Positions 47,117 through 55,197 of a stretch of DNA of 64,000 bases are shown piece after piece (within the stretch, counting starts at the first letter, position 1; each line of letters begins with the position of its first letter). Below the pieces are notes generated by a model, which saw only the letters and a program-made list of their open reading frames with translations, was not told the DNA's origin and ran no database searches. Position numbers and translations under genes: made by a program. The DNA is from Variovorax sp. ZS18.2.2 (GTDB lineage: Bacteria > Pseudomonadota > Gammaproteobacteria > Burkholderiales > Burkholderiaceae_C): contig NZ_JANLNM010000010.1 in assembly GCF_024701975.1 (NCBI RefSeq), positions 1-64,000 of the forward strand. The letters are read 5' to 3'.

Positions 47117-47312
47117 CGCGAATGTCCTCCGGCCTGCGGCCTCCCCCTTGATTTCGCTGCGGGGAGCACCCGATGCCCTGCGCACTTGGGCACGCTCTGA
47201 GTGAACAGCCGATCAACGACCGCTCTGAAAGCGCTCGCGCTGATGGTGGGCTCTGTTTCGCGAAATCAAGGGGGAGGCGAAGCCGGGGGACATTCGCGAA
47301 ACAGAGCCCACC
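47117..47312. repeat. Inverted-repeat cluster between GST and SDR genes
   Basis: The 309-base gap between the two genes has no coding signal but carries strong symmetry. A perfect 20-bp inverted repeat (47245-47264 with 47293-47312, cores GGCTCTGTTTCGCG and CGCGAAACAGAGCC) encloses a 28-base loop just beyond the GST stop on the minus strand. A second, near-perfect inverted pair (47117-47155 with 47261-47298) shares CGCGAATGTC and CCCCCTTGATTTCG. This may be a transcription barrier for the GST gene and probably a dispersed repeat; a transposon origin is not evident. Confidence 0.6.
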
Positions 47313-47340
47313 GTCGGCGCGAGTGCCGCCCTGAACGGAC

Positions 47341-47952
47341 TTAAGCGACGGCCGGCAGCGTCGCTTGCATCGACGTCCGCTGATTGAACACCTCGAACCA
47401 CTTCGCCGTGTTCGGCGCATCGCCACGCCAGTCGACAGCCGGAAACCGAAAGTCCATGTAGCCCAGCGCGCAACCAAAGGCGATGGTCCCGATATCCACG
47501 CGGTCGCCGAACGACGGCGCCGCCGTTTCGAGCCATTCGAGACCGGTGCGCACCTTGGCGAGTTGGCCTTCGGTCCAGTCGTTCCAGCGCAGGGCTTCGG
47601 GTCGAAGCATGGTTTCGTAGCGCGCGAGCAGTGCGGCGGCTGTCATGCCGTCGGCGAGGGCCAGTTCGGTGAGGCGGGCCCAGCGTTCGGTGCCATCGGT
47701 GGGAAACAGCTCACCCGAATGCGTAGCGTCGAGGTATTCGCAGATCACGCGGCTGTCGTACAGAACCTGCCCGTCGTCGCACAGGAAAGTCGGCACCTGG
47801 CCGAGCGGGTTCTTCGGGAGGATGGTGGCGTCGCGCTTCACCGGGCCGGCCGCGCTCGGCAGTTTCTCGATGCGGTCGGCAATGCCGAGCTCGTGTGCGA
47901 CGACCATGCACTTGCGCACGAACGGCGAAGCGGGCGAGTGGAAGATCTTCAT
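47341..47952 (-). CDS. Glutathione S-transferase family protein
   Basis: The start is the ATG at 47952 (AAGGAC upstream); 203 residues. The N-terminal thioredoxin-like domain starts MKIFHSPASPFVRKCMVVAHE with the active-site Ser in SPASPFVRK. It has the cis-Pro GQVPTFLCDDGQVLYDSRVICEYLD that binds glutathione. A helical C-terminal domain follows. It is of the YibF-like type. Zeta-class enzymes such as maleylpyruvate isomerase have a SxxSxRVRIAL start, which is absent here, so this is not a good candidate for the missing gentisate-pathway isomerase. A 30-base gap separates it from the tesB gene upstream, so they are likely cotranscribed. Confidence 0.9.
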   Translation of the reverse strand: MKIFHSPASPFVRKCMVVAHELGIADRIEKLPSAAGPVKRDATILPKNPLGQVPTFLCDDGQVLYDSRVICEYLDATHSGELFPTDGTERWARLTELALADGMTAAALLARYETMLRPEALRWNDWTEGQLAKVRTGLEWLETAAPSFGDRVDIGTIAFGCALGYMDFRFPAVDWRGDAPNTAKWFEVFNQRTSMQATLPAVA

Positions 47953-47981
47953 TCGGTGTGTCCTTGGGTTGCGGGTCTCTC

Positions 47982-48860
47982 TCAGCGCACGATGCGCAGC
48001 ATGCCCTCTTGCGCCGTGGACGCCACGAGCCGCCCGTCGCGCGTGAACAGGCTGCCGCGGCACAGGCCCCGTGCACCGCTCGCGCTGGGCGAATCGAGCA
48101 CGTAGAGCAGCCAGTCGTCCATGCGGAAATCGCGGTGGAACCACATCGCGTGGTCCAGGCTCGCGGGGCGCACCTGGCCGCTCATGAAGCTCAGGCCGTG
48201 CGGCAGCATCGCGGCGCGCAAGAGGCCGTGGTCGGAGGCGTAGGCAAGCAGCGCGCGGTGCACCACCGGATCGTCGGGCAGCGGCGCGATGGCGCGCATC
48301 CAGAGGGCGCTTTCCGACGGCCGCACGATGGGCGTGAGCAGGTCGTCGGCCTCGACGCGGCGGTACTCGATGCCGTGCGGCTCCAGGCCCTTGATGCGCC
48401 AGCGCTCGGGCAGGCGGTCGCCGAGCGCGAGGCGCTGGTCGAGTTCGCTCACCAGACCTTCGGGGCCTTCGACGGCGGGCATCGCAAGCTGGTGTTCGAC
48501 GCCGTCGTCCACCGTCTGGAACGACGCCGACATCTCGAAGATGATCCGCTCCCCCTGGCGCGCCACCACGTGGCGGGTGGTGAAGCTGCGGCCGTCGCGC
48601 ACGCGGTCGACGCTGTACTCGATGGGTGCATGCTCGCCTGGCAGCAGGAAATAGGCATGCATCGAATGCACCGGCCGGTCGGCGCCGACCGTGAGGCTCG
48701 CGGCCGCGAGCGACTGGCCGAGCACCTGGCCGCCGAAGACGGCCGGCGTGCCGATGTCTTCGCTCTGGGCTCGAAAGCGGTCACCGCCGAGCGGTTCGAG
48801 CTGCATGAGGGCGACGAGTTCGTCGACGAGGCGGGCGGCGGTGGCGGGATCGGTGGTCAT
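47982..48860 (-). CDS. tesB: Acyl-CoA thioesterase II
   Basis: The ATG at 48860 gives 292 residues, the normal TesB length. The double hotdog fold is visible: FGGQVLGQSLAAASLTV, HSMHAYFLLPGEHAPIEY and the second half SLDHAMWFHRDFRMDDWLLY. The active-site Asp is likely in LLAYASDHGLL, with partner polar residues toward the C-terminus. TesB hydrolyses medium and long acyl-CoA in the cytoplasm, often linked to beta-oxidation overflow. It is read with the GST gene. Confidence 0.95.
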   Translation of the reverse strand: MTTDPATAARLVDELVALMQLEPLGGDRFRAQSEDIGTPAVFGGQVLGQSLAAASLTVGADRPVHSMHAYFLLPGEHAPIEYSVDRVRDGRSFTTRHVVARQGERIIFEMSASFQTVDDGVEHQLAMPAVEGPEGLVSELDQRLALGDRLPERWRIKGLEPHGIEYRRVEADDLLTPIVRPSESALWMRAIAPLPDDPVVHRALLAYASDHGLLRAAMLPHGLSFMSGQVRPASLDHAMWFHRDFRMDDWLLYVLDSPSASGARGLCRGSLFTRDGRLVASTAQEGMLRIVR

Positions 48861-48954
48861 CGGCAAAGGGCAGTCAGTGCAAGAAAAAAAGCAGCCCTCG
48901 ACCATAGCAAAGGACGGGCCTGCGAGCTGTCGCGGCCCGGTCAGCGTGCTGCTG

Positions 48955-49668
48955 CTATTTGTAGAAGCAGATGTCCATGAAGCGCGCCCGGCAGCGGTAG
49001 TCCGTGCCGCCCTGCACGATGAACATGGGCACGCCGCCCACCAGCAGCTTGCCGTCGTCGTCATAGATCAGCGGCGACGGGGCGGGTTGGGCGGCGGGGC
49101 CGGTGGAGGTTTCCTGCTCGACGTAGTTAATGAAGAACCAACGGGAGAAATCGAGCGTGTCGGCCGGCTTCAGCGGCGCGGCCGCGTAGCGCGTGCCGTA
49201 GACGGTGCCGAAGTAGCGCAGCGCCGGGCCGGTGCGGTCGCCGTATTTCATGTCGGTCTTCGCGAAACCGATCTGGACGAGGAAGGTGCGGTCTTCGGGC
49301 GTCAGGTCGGCGTCGAAGGCGAGCAGCGTGTAGGTCCCTTCGAAGCTGTTGTTGCGCGCCACCTTGAGTTCGCCGGTCAGGCTGGGCGTGATCTTGGCGC
49401 GCCCGCTCCAGCGCAGCAGCGCGGCCACGGACGGATCGCCGTCGAACACGTAGTGATATTTCTCGGCAGCGATGACGACCTTGCGGCCGTCCTTGGCGGC
49501 GAAGAAGCTCTCCACCTGGTCCTTGCCGTGGACGGGTTCGCCTTCGGGGGTGCTTGCGCAGCCCCATTGCATGAGGCCGAGCGCGGCGCAGGACAGGGCG
49601 AGGAGGAGACGACGCGCAGGGGTCGAAAACGAAAGGAGGTGCACTTTTCGTCCGGGGTTGGAGTTCAT
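48955..49668 (-). CDS. Exported protein of unknown function, possible lipoprotein
   Basis: The 237-residue product starts MNSNPGRKVHLLSFSTPARRLLLALSCAALGL, an exported-protein leader. A Cys at about 37 (MQWGCAST) could be lipidated, but the lipobox is weak. The mature part is beta-rich with no family I recognise; Cys at the C-terminus (DYRCRARFMDICFYK) may form a disulfide. An ATG at 49668 follows a non-ATG in-frame codon; the ribosome site is poor. It lies between the FAD oxidoreductase and TesB genes on the same strand, with no obvious link to either. Confidence 0.75.
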   Translation of the reverse strand: MNSNPGRKVHLLSFSTPARRLLLALSCAALGLMQWGCASTPEGEPVHGKDQVESFFAAKDGRKVVIAAEKYHYVFDGDPSVAALLRWSGRAKITPSLTGELKVARNNSFEGTYTLLAFDADLTPEDRTFLVQIGFAKTDMKYGDRTGPALRYFGTVYGTRYAAAPLKPADTLDFSRWFFINYVEQETSTGPAAQPAPSPLIYDDDGKLLVGGVPMFIVQGGTDYRCRARFMDICFYK

Positions 49669-49698
49669 CAAGCCCCGGACTCTAGCGCGCCACGGGAT

Positions 49699-51054
49699 TC
49701 AACGGTCGATGTCGGCGCCGTCGGCGACCAGCTTCTTCTGCAGCGCCGGCACATCGACATCCACGAAATTCGCGCTGCCCAGCGATGCCGCCGCCGTGCC
49801 CGCCGCTTGCCCCATCACGAAACAGCCCCCGCTTGCGCGCGCGGCCGACTGGCCTTCGTGCGTCATCGCGGCGCAGCGGCCGGCCACCAGCAGGTTGTCG
49901 ACCCGGCGCGGCACCAGCATGCGCCAGGGCAGCTGGTTGTAGGTGCGGTTGTCGTCGCGCGGAAAGGCCCATTCGATGCGGCCGTCGGCGTGCATCTCCA
50001 TCGGCCAGGCGTTGATGCCGATGCTGTCGTCGAACATGGCCGACGAGAGGATGTCCTCGCCCGCGAGCGCATAGAGGCCTTCGATGCGGCGCGTTTCGCG
50101 GATGCCGACCTGCGGCGCGATCTCCACGATGGCCGAATGCGCAAAACCCGGCACCTCGGCCTTCATGAACTTGAAATATTCGGCGATCTGGCGACGGCCT
50201 TCGAGTTCGCCTTCGGTGAGTTCGCGCGCATCGACACCGTTCATCGCGCGGCCGGCCGCGTTGCGGATCTGCGTGACGTTGGCGCGCCATTCGCGCGGGT
50301 CGATGTTGGGGCGCAGAATCGCGCCTTCGCGCGGAAATCTGTAGGTGCCCGGCTTCTGCTGCTGCACCTTGGCCATCAGGTCGTTGATGGCCTTGAACTC
50401 GCCGACGGCCTCGAGCGCGGGTTGCGCATCGACCTGGCCGACGCGGAACATCGTGGTCGGAAAGAGGCCGCTGCCGTGACCATCGCCCACTTCGAACGGC
50501 ACGCCCGCGAAGGCCGCCACGTCGGCGTCGCCGCTCGCGTCGATGAAGGCGTTGGCGCGAATCGCCTGGCGGCCCGACTTGGTCTCGACCACGAGCGCCG
50601 CGATGCGCTCACCGTCGCGGATCACCGCCGCCGCCCACGCATGGAACAGCAGGTTCACGCCCGCATCGAGCAGCAACTGGTCGGCCGCGATCTTGTAGGC
50701 CGAGGTGTCGTAGGAGCGCACGCGGATGCGGCCCTGCATGCCGTCCTGCGGCTTGTTGAGACCGCCGAGCGCGCCGATGCGATCGAGCAGGTCGTCGGCC
50801 ACGCCGCGCACGAGCAGCGTCATCTCGCCGTTGCGCTTGCCGTACAGGCCCGCGAAGTTGGTCACGCCGCCCGCGGTGCCCATGCCGCCGAGGAAGCCGT
50901 AGCGCTCCACCAGCAGGGTGTTGGCACCGTGGCGCGCGGCGCTCACGGCGGCGGCGATGCCGGCGGGGCCGCCGCCGACCACCACCACGTCGTATTCGCC
51001 GAAGACCGGCAGTTCGCGCGCCGGTTCGGTCAGAGTCTTTGGCTGGGTTGTCAT
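49699..51054 (-). CDS. FAD-dependent oxidoreductase (FAD_oxidored/HdrA-like family)
   Basis: The 451-residue protein starts at an ATG overlapping the Bug-protein stop by one base (TAATG). The dinucleotide motif EYDVVVVGGGPAGIAAAVSAARHG, then ERYGFLGGMGTAGGVTNFAG and AFIDASGDADVAAFAGVPFE, are typical of pfam12831-type FAD oxidoreductases. The C-terminal stretch DNLLVAGRCAAMTHEGQSAARASG closes the FAD site. Members often act on small acids or lactones. Coupling to a Bug binding protein suggests that the imported acid is its substrate. It is the last gene of the coupled set behind the 3-hydroxybenzoate genes. Confidence 0.85.
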   Translation of the reverse strand: MTTQPKTLTEPARELPVFGEYDVVVVGGGPAGIAAAVSAARHGANTLLVERYGFLGGMGTAGGVTNFAGLYGKRNGEMTLLVRGVADDLLDRIGALGGLNKPQDGMQGRIRVRSYDTSAYKIAADQLLLDAGVNLLFHAWAAAVIRDGERIAALVVETKSGRQAIRANAFIDASGDADVAAFAGVPFEVGDGHGSGLFPTTMFRVGQVDAQPALEAVGEFKAINDLMAKVQQQKPGTYRFPREGAILRPNIDPREWRANVTQIRNAAGRAMNGVDARELTEGELEGRRQIAEYFKFMKAEVPGFAHSAIVEIAPQVGIRETRRIEGLYALAGEDILSSAMFDDSIGINAWPMEMHADGRIEWAFPRDDNRTYNQLPWRMLVPRRVDNLLVAGRCAAMTHEGQSAARASGGCFVMGQAAGTAAASLGSANFVDVDVPALQKKLVADGADIDR

Positions 51055-52031
51055 TACTGGAGCTTGATGCCGCGGGTGGAGATGATCTTGCTCATGATGG
51101 CCGCTTCTTCCGTCACGCGCGAGCGCATGCCGTCCGGCGAGGTGCCCACGGCCTGCCAGCCCTGCTCGAAGAGCTTGCGGCGAACCTCCGGGTCCTTCAT
51201 GACGATTTCGAGTTCGTGGCCGATGCGCGCCTGCGCCGTCTTCGAGAGATTGGCCGGCCCAAGCAGCGCCACCCACACCTCGAGGCTGAAGTCCTTCACA
51301 CCGGCTTCGGACAGCGGCGGGATCTCGGGCACCAGCGCGCTGCGGCCGCCGGTAAGGCCCACGGCCCTGAGCTTGCCGGCCTTGATCTGCGGCATGGCCA
51401 CGCCCGGCGGGATCAGGCCCATCTGCACCTGGTCGCCCAGCATGCCGGTGATGACCTGCGGGTTGCCCTGGTAGGGCACGTGCTCGGGCTTGAAGCCGTT
51501 CACGCGGCTCTTCAGCAGTTCCATGCCCAGGTGGCCGACCGAGCCGATGCCCACCGAGCCGTAGTTCCACTTGTCGCCGGCCTTGCGCGCGGCGTCGAAG
51601 AAGGCGGTGCCCGTGGGCAGGTTGTTCTGCGCCACCAGCACGAGCGGCGCGGTCGCGATCAGCGAGAGGTAGGTGAAGTCCTTGACCGGGTCGTAAGGCA
51701 GCTTGGGATACAGCATCTTCGACGAGGTGAGGTTGCCGTTGATGACGATGCCCAGCGTGTGGTCGTCGGTGGCCTTGGCCACCTGGTCGGCCGCGATGTT
51801 GCCCGAGGCGCCGGCCTTGTTGTCCACAATGATCGGCTGGCCCAGCGCCTTGCCCAGCGGCTCGGCGATGGTGCGCGCCGCGATGTCGGGGGTGGAGCCG
51901 CCCGGAAAGCCCACCAGCAGACGGATGGGCTTGGTCGGCCAGGCGCTGTTCTGTGCACTCGCGGCGAGCGGCAGCAGGGTGGCGGCTGCCAGGCCGCAAG
52001 CGATCAAAAGGGCTCTCTTTTTGGCGTGCAT
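51054..52031 (-). CDS. Bug-family (TctC-type) periplasmic solute-binding protein
   Basis: I start at the ATG at 52031 (MHAKKRALLIACGLAAATLLPLAASAQ), which gives a signal peptide and 325 residues; a TTG at 52058 is less likely. The Bug motifs are present: WPTKPIRLLVGFPGGSTPD, IVDNKAGASGNIAADQVA and VPYQGNPQVITGMLGDQVQ. Bug proteins are highly expanded in Bordetella, Variovorax and relatives and bind carboxylates for TctAB transporters or signalling. No TctA or TctB gene is nearby. Its stop overlaps the FAD oxidoreductase start. Confidence 0.92.
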   Translation of the reverse strand: MHAKKRALLIACGLAAATLLPLAASAQNSAWPTKPIRLLVGFPGGSTPDIAARTIAEPLGKALGQPIIVDNKAGASGNIAADQVAKATDDHTLGIVINGNLTSSKMLYPKLPYDPVKDFTYLSLIATAPLVLVAQNNLPTGTAFFDAARKAGDKWNYGSVGIGSVGHLGMELLKSRVNGFKPEHVPYQGNPQVITGMLGDQVQMGLIPPGVAMPQIKAGKLRAVGLTGGRSALVPEIPPLSEAGVKDFSLEVWVALLGPANLSKTAQARIGHELEIVMKDPEVRRKLFEQGWQAVGTSPDGMRSRVTEEAAIMSKIISTRGIKLQ

Positions 52032-52115
52032 GGCGAAAAGAAGTGAAAAAGTTAACAAAAACCGAAGAAAGCCAGCTTAAAGCCGAGGGGAATGCGGGGC
52101 AAGGAACGCGTTTCC

Positions 52116-53093
52116 CTATTCGAGGCTGATGTTGCCCCTGCGCACCAATTCGCCGTACACCTTCGACTTGGCCTCGGCGTTGCGCTGGATCTCCTCGGGC
52201 GACCACGCCAGCGGCTCGAAGGCGAAGGTGTCGAAGCGGGCGCGGATCTCGGGATCGGCGATGACCTTGGCCACATCGGCGTTGATCTTTGCCTTCACCG
52301 CCGCCGGCACGCCCTTGGGCGCGAGCAGCGAGACGAAGGAATTGACTTCGAGCGAGGCCGGCCCGCCCGCCTCCGCCATGGTCGGCACATCGGGCATCTG
52401 CGGAATGCGTTTGGGCGCCGCGACGGCGATGTAGCGCAGCTTGCCGGCCTTGTAGATGCCCTGGCTCGACGGAATGCTCGCGAAGGCCCAGGGCACCTCA
52501 CCCGTGCCCACGTTGGAATACAGCTGCGACACCTCGCGGTACGGCGCGTGCCGCATGCGGATGCCGGTGAGCGCCTCCAGCTGCTGCGCGCCCAGGTGGC
52601 CGGGACTGCCGACGCCCCAGGAGCCATACACCACGCCTTCGGGCTCGGCCTTGGCGGCGGCGATGAGGTCGGCCATGGTCTTCCACTTCGAATCGGCACC
52701 CACCGCCACGAAGAAGGGCGTGCGGAACAGCGAAGCCACCGGGTCGAAGTGCTGCAGCGTCACGAAGTTCTTCGACTTGTACAGGTGCGGCAGCGCGGCG
52801 ATGTGCTCGCTGTCCAGCTGCAGCAGCGTGTAGCCGTCGGGCGCGGCGCGGCGGGCCTGGTCGATGGCGATGAAGCCGCCGCCGCCGGGCTTGTTGTCGA
52901 TCACCACGCGCTGGTTCCACAGGCGCGAGAGCTTGTCGGACACGAGGCGCAGCACCGCGTCGGGGCCGCTGCCAGCGGCAAAGGGCGTGACCAGCGTGAC
53001 GGGCCTGTTCGGGAAGTCGCCGGCCTGCGCCAGTGCGCCCGTGGCGGCGGTCAGGGCAAGGGCGCCCGTCAGCAATGCGCGCGAGAAATTCAT
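52116..53093 (-). CDS. Second Bug-family (TctC-type) periplasmic solute-binding protein
   Basis: The ATG at 53093 with AGGAG upstream gives 325 residues. It has a Sec signal (LLTGALALTAATGALAQ) and Bug motifs FPNRPVTLVTPFAAGSGPD, VVIDNKPGGGGFIAIDQAR and RHAPYREVSQLYSNVGTGE. It is distinct in sequence from the neighbouring Bug protein and so probably has another ligand. It lies 55 bases after the monooxygenase gene, so a hydroxybenzoate or its ring-cleavage product is a reasonable ligand guess, but this is inference. Confidence 0.92.
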   Translation of the reverse strand: MNFSRALLTGALALTAATGALAQAGDFPNRPVTLVTPFAAGSGPDAVLRLVSDKLSRLWNQRVVIDNKPGGGGFIAIDQARRAAPDGYTLLQLDSEHIAALPHLYKSKNFVTLQHFDPVASLFRTPFFVAVGADSKWKTMADLIAAAKAEPEGVVYGSWGVGSPGHLGAQQLEALTGIRMRHAPYREVSQLYSNVGTGEVPWAFASIPSSQGIYKAGKLRYIAVAAPKRIPQMPDVPTMAEAGGPASLEVNSFVSLLAPKGVPAAVKAKINADVAKVIADPEIRARFDTFAFEPLAWSPEEIQRNAEAKSKVYGELVRRGNISLE

Positions 53094-53148
53094 GGTGCTT
53101 GTCTCCTGGGCCTGTGGCCTCGAATAGTGATGATGGAAGAAACTCGTT

Positions 53149-54399
53149 TCAATGCAACGAAAGCTCGGCTGCGGCGGGCTGCAGCGAGGCCGGCGCATCG
53201 TCCAGGCAGTGCTCGGGCCGCCACGCATAGAGCCACTCGACGGCATCGTAGAAACGCTCCGGCGTCCGGCCGACCCAGAGGCTGTTGCGCACCAGCCGCT
53301 CGACGCCCTTCGCGTGATACAGGCGCCCCATCTCGCGCACCGACAGCACCACGCGCGCCGTGCGCGCGACGCGTGCCGCTTCATACAGCTTGAACGCGGC
53401 GGTCATGTCGAAATCGCAGGCCTCGACCGCGGCGCCCAGCGTCACCGCGTCTTCGAGCGCCATGCAGGCGCCCTGCGCGAGGTACTGCATCATCGGATGC
53501 GCCGCATCGCCCAGCAGCGTGGCCGGGCCTTCGCTCCAGCGGTCGACCGGGTCGCGGTCGGCGGTGCTCCAGCGGCGCCACGAGGTGGGCCGGTCGAGCA
53601 GCTGGCGCGGGCGCGCGTGCACGCCCTCGAAGTACGAGAGCACTTCTTCCTTGCTGCCGTCGGTGACGCCCCACTCTTCTTCGTCGCGGCTGTGGAAGGT
53701 GACGACCAGGTTGTATTGCTCGCCATGGCGCAACGGGTAGTGCACCAGGTGGCAGTTGGGGCCGGCCCAGACGACGGGCGCGTTCCAGCGCAGGTCCGCC
53801 GGCATGTCGGACGCGGGCACGACCGCGCGGTACACGACGTGGCCCGAGACGCGCGGCGCATCGCCAATGAGCTTGGCGCGCACCACCGACTTCACGCCGT
53901 CGCACCCCACGATGGCATCGGCCTGGAAGCGCCGGCCGTCGCGCGTGACTGCGACGACACCGCGCGCGCCGCTGTCGATCGATTCGACCTGCGCCGAGGT
54001 GTGGAAACGGATCAGCGGATGCTGCTTCACCGCCTCGTGGATCGCACCGTGCAGGTCGGCACGATGGCTCACTGCATACGGATTTTTGAAGCGCGCGCGG
54101 AAGGCTTCGCCGACCGGCACCGAGGCGACTTCGCCGCAATCGACCGCATCCATCATCACCAGCCTGTCCGTGAAGACCGAGCCCCGGCGCACCGCTTCGC
54201 CCACGCCGAGCGCGTCGAGTGCCGCGAAGGCGTTCGGGCCGAGCTGCAGGCCCGCGCCGATTTCGCCGATGGCCGCGCTCTGTTCGAGCAGGTCGATGGA
54301 AACACCGAGGCGCGCAAGCGCGAGCGCCGCAGCCATGCCGCCGATGCCGCCGCCGACAAGCAGCACGGTGGGCGCGTTCTTCGTGGGGGATGTGCTCAT
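53149..54399 (-). CDS. FAD-dependent aromatic monooxygenase, probable 3-hydroxybenzoate 6-monooxygenase
   Basis: The 416-residue flavoprotein monooxygenase has FAD motif VLLVGGGIGGMAAALALARLG (GGGIGG at 16-21), the VGCDGVKSVVR motif and GDAAHPMMQYLAQGACMALED (about 297). The sequence after that motif (REMGRLYHAKGVERLVRN, WLYAWRPEH) resembles 3-hydroxybenzoate 6-hydroxylases more than salicylate 1-hydroxylases. The reaction would be 3-hydroxybenzoate + NAD(P)H + O2 to gentisate. Encoded next to gentisate dioxygenase and an FAH-family hydrolase, it fits as the entry enzyme. Salicylate 5-hydroxylase activity is unlikely because that enzyme is a different, multicomponent type. Substrate confidence is moderate. 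Confidence 0.82.
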   Translation of the reverse strand: MSTSPTKNAPTVLLVGGGIGGMAAALALARLGVSIDLLEQSAAIGEIGAGLQLGPNAFAALDALGVGEAVRRGSVFTDRLVMMDAVDCGEVASVPVGEAFRARFKNPYAVSHRADLHGAIHEAVKQHPLIRFHTSAQVESIDSGARGVVAVTRDGRRFQADAIVGCDGVKSVVRAKLIGDAPRVSGHVVYRAVVPASDMPADLRWNAPVVWAGPNCHLVHYPLRHGEQYNLVVTFHSRDEEEWGVTDGSKEEVLSYFEGVHARPRQLLDRPTSWRRWSTADRDPVDRWSEGPATLLGDAAHPMMQYLAQGACMALEDAVTLGAAVEACDFDMTAAFKLYEAARVARTARVVLSVREMGRLYHAKGVERLVRNSLWVGRTPERFYDAVEWLYAWRPEHCLDDAPASLQPAAAELSLH

Positions 54400-54425
54400 C
54401 GCGTGGCCCTTGCGCTTCGATGAAA

Positions 54426-55130
54426 TCAGTCGATGCGGACCGTGAGCGAAGGCAGCCGCTCGATGCTCACCTTGATCGTCTGCCCCGCCTTCACCGCGCC
54501 CACGCCCTCAGGCGTGCCCGTGAAAATCAGGTCGCCGGGCTGCAGCGCGAAGAGCGTCGAGAGATTGGCGATCACTTCGTTGACCGACCAGATCAGGTGC
54601 GTGATGTCGCTGTTCTGGCGCACCTCGCCATCGACCGTGAGCGTGATCGCACCCGCGTTGATCTCGCCCACATCGGCGAGCGTGCGCAGCGGCGCGATGG
54701 GCGCCGAGAAGTCGAAGGCCTTGCCGATTTCCCACGGGCGGCCGGCTTCGCGCATCTTCATCTGCAGGTCGCGGCGCGTCATGTCCAGGCCCACGGCGTA
54801 GCTGTGGATGTGGGCGGAGGCCTGGTCCACCGGGATGTCGCGACCGCCCTTGCCGATGGCAACCACGAGTTCGACTTCGTAGTGGTAGTTGCTGGTGAGC
54901 GGCGGGTATGGAATCGCGCCGACTTGGCCTTCGGCCACGGGCACGACCGAGGCGTCGTCGTTGGGCTTGCAGAAGAAGAACGGCGGTTCGCGGTCGGGAT
55001 CGAACCCCATCTCGCGGGCATGCGCCGCGTAGTTGCGGCCGACGCAGTAGACGCGGCGCACGGGGAACAGCTTGTCGGAATCGACGATGGGCAGGCCGAC
55101 GATGGAGGGAGGAGTGAAGACGAAGGACAT
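54426..55130 (-). CDS. FAH-family hydrolase, fumarylpyruvate (or maleylpyruvate) hydrolase
   Basis: The ATG at 55130 gives 234 residues. FAH-fold motifs: VYCVGRNYAAHAREMG, PPFFFCKPNDDASV and YEVELVVAIGKGGRDI. Metal ligands are likely Glu85, Glu87 and Asp116 (AVGLDMTRRDLQ). It hydrolyses fumarylpyruvate to fumarate and pyruvate in the glutathione-dependent gentisate pathway. If no isomerase exists it would act directly on maleylpyruvate. It lies between the monooxygenase and gentisate dioxygenase genes (27 and 67 bases), so all three are likely one transcript. Confidence 0.88.
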   Translation of the reverse strand: MSFVFTPPSIVGLPIVDSDKLFPVRRVYCVGRNYAAHAREMGFDPDREPPFFFCKPNDDASVVPVAEGQVGAIPYPPLTSNYHYEVELVVAIGKGGRDIPVDQASAHIHSYAVGLDMTRRDLQMKMREAGRPWEIGKAFDFSAPIAPLRTLADVGEINAGAITLTVDGEVRQNSDITHLIWSVNEVIANLSTLFALQPGDLIFTGTPEGVGAVKAGQTIKVSIERLPSLTVRID

Positions 55131-55197
55131 GAGGAGTTCCTGCCGCACGCGGCGGCACACGGTCAAAACAAGTGAAAGGAAAAAGAGTCGCCCGGCT

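Noticed and set aside
47341..47952. GST gene as the missing maleylpyruvate isomerase
   Set aside because: The N-terminus (HSPASPFVRKCMVVAHE) is of the YibF-like type and lacks the zeta-class active-site pattern; it is also 8 kb from the dioxygenase gene.
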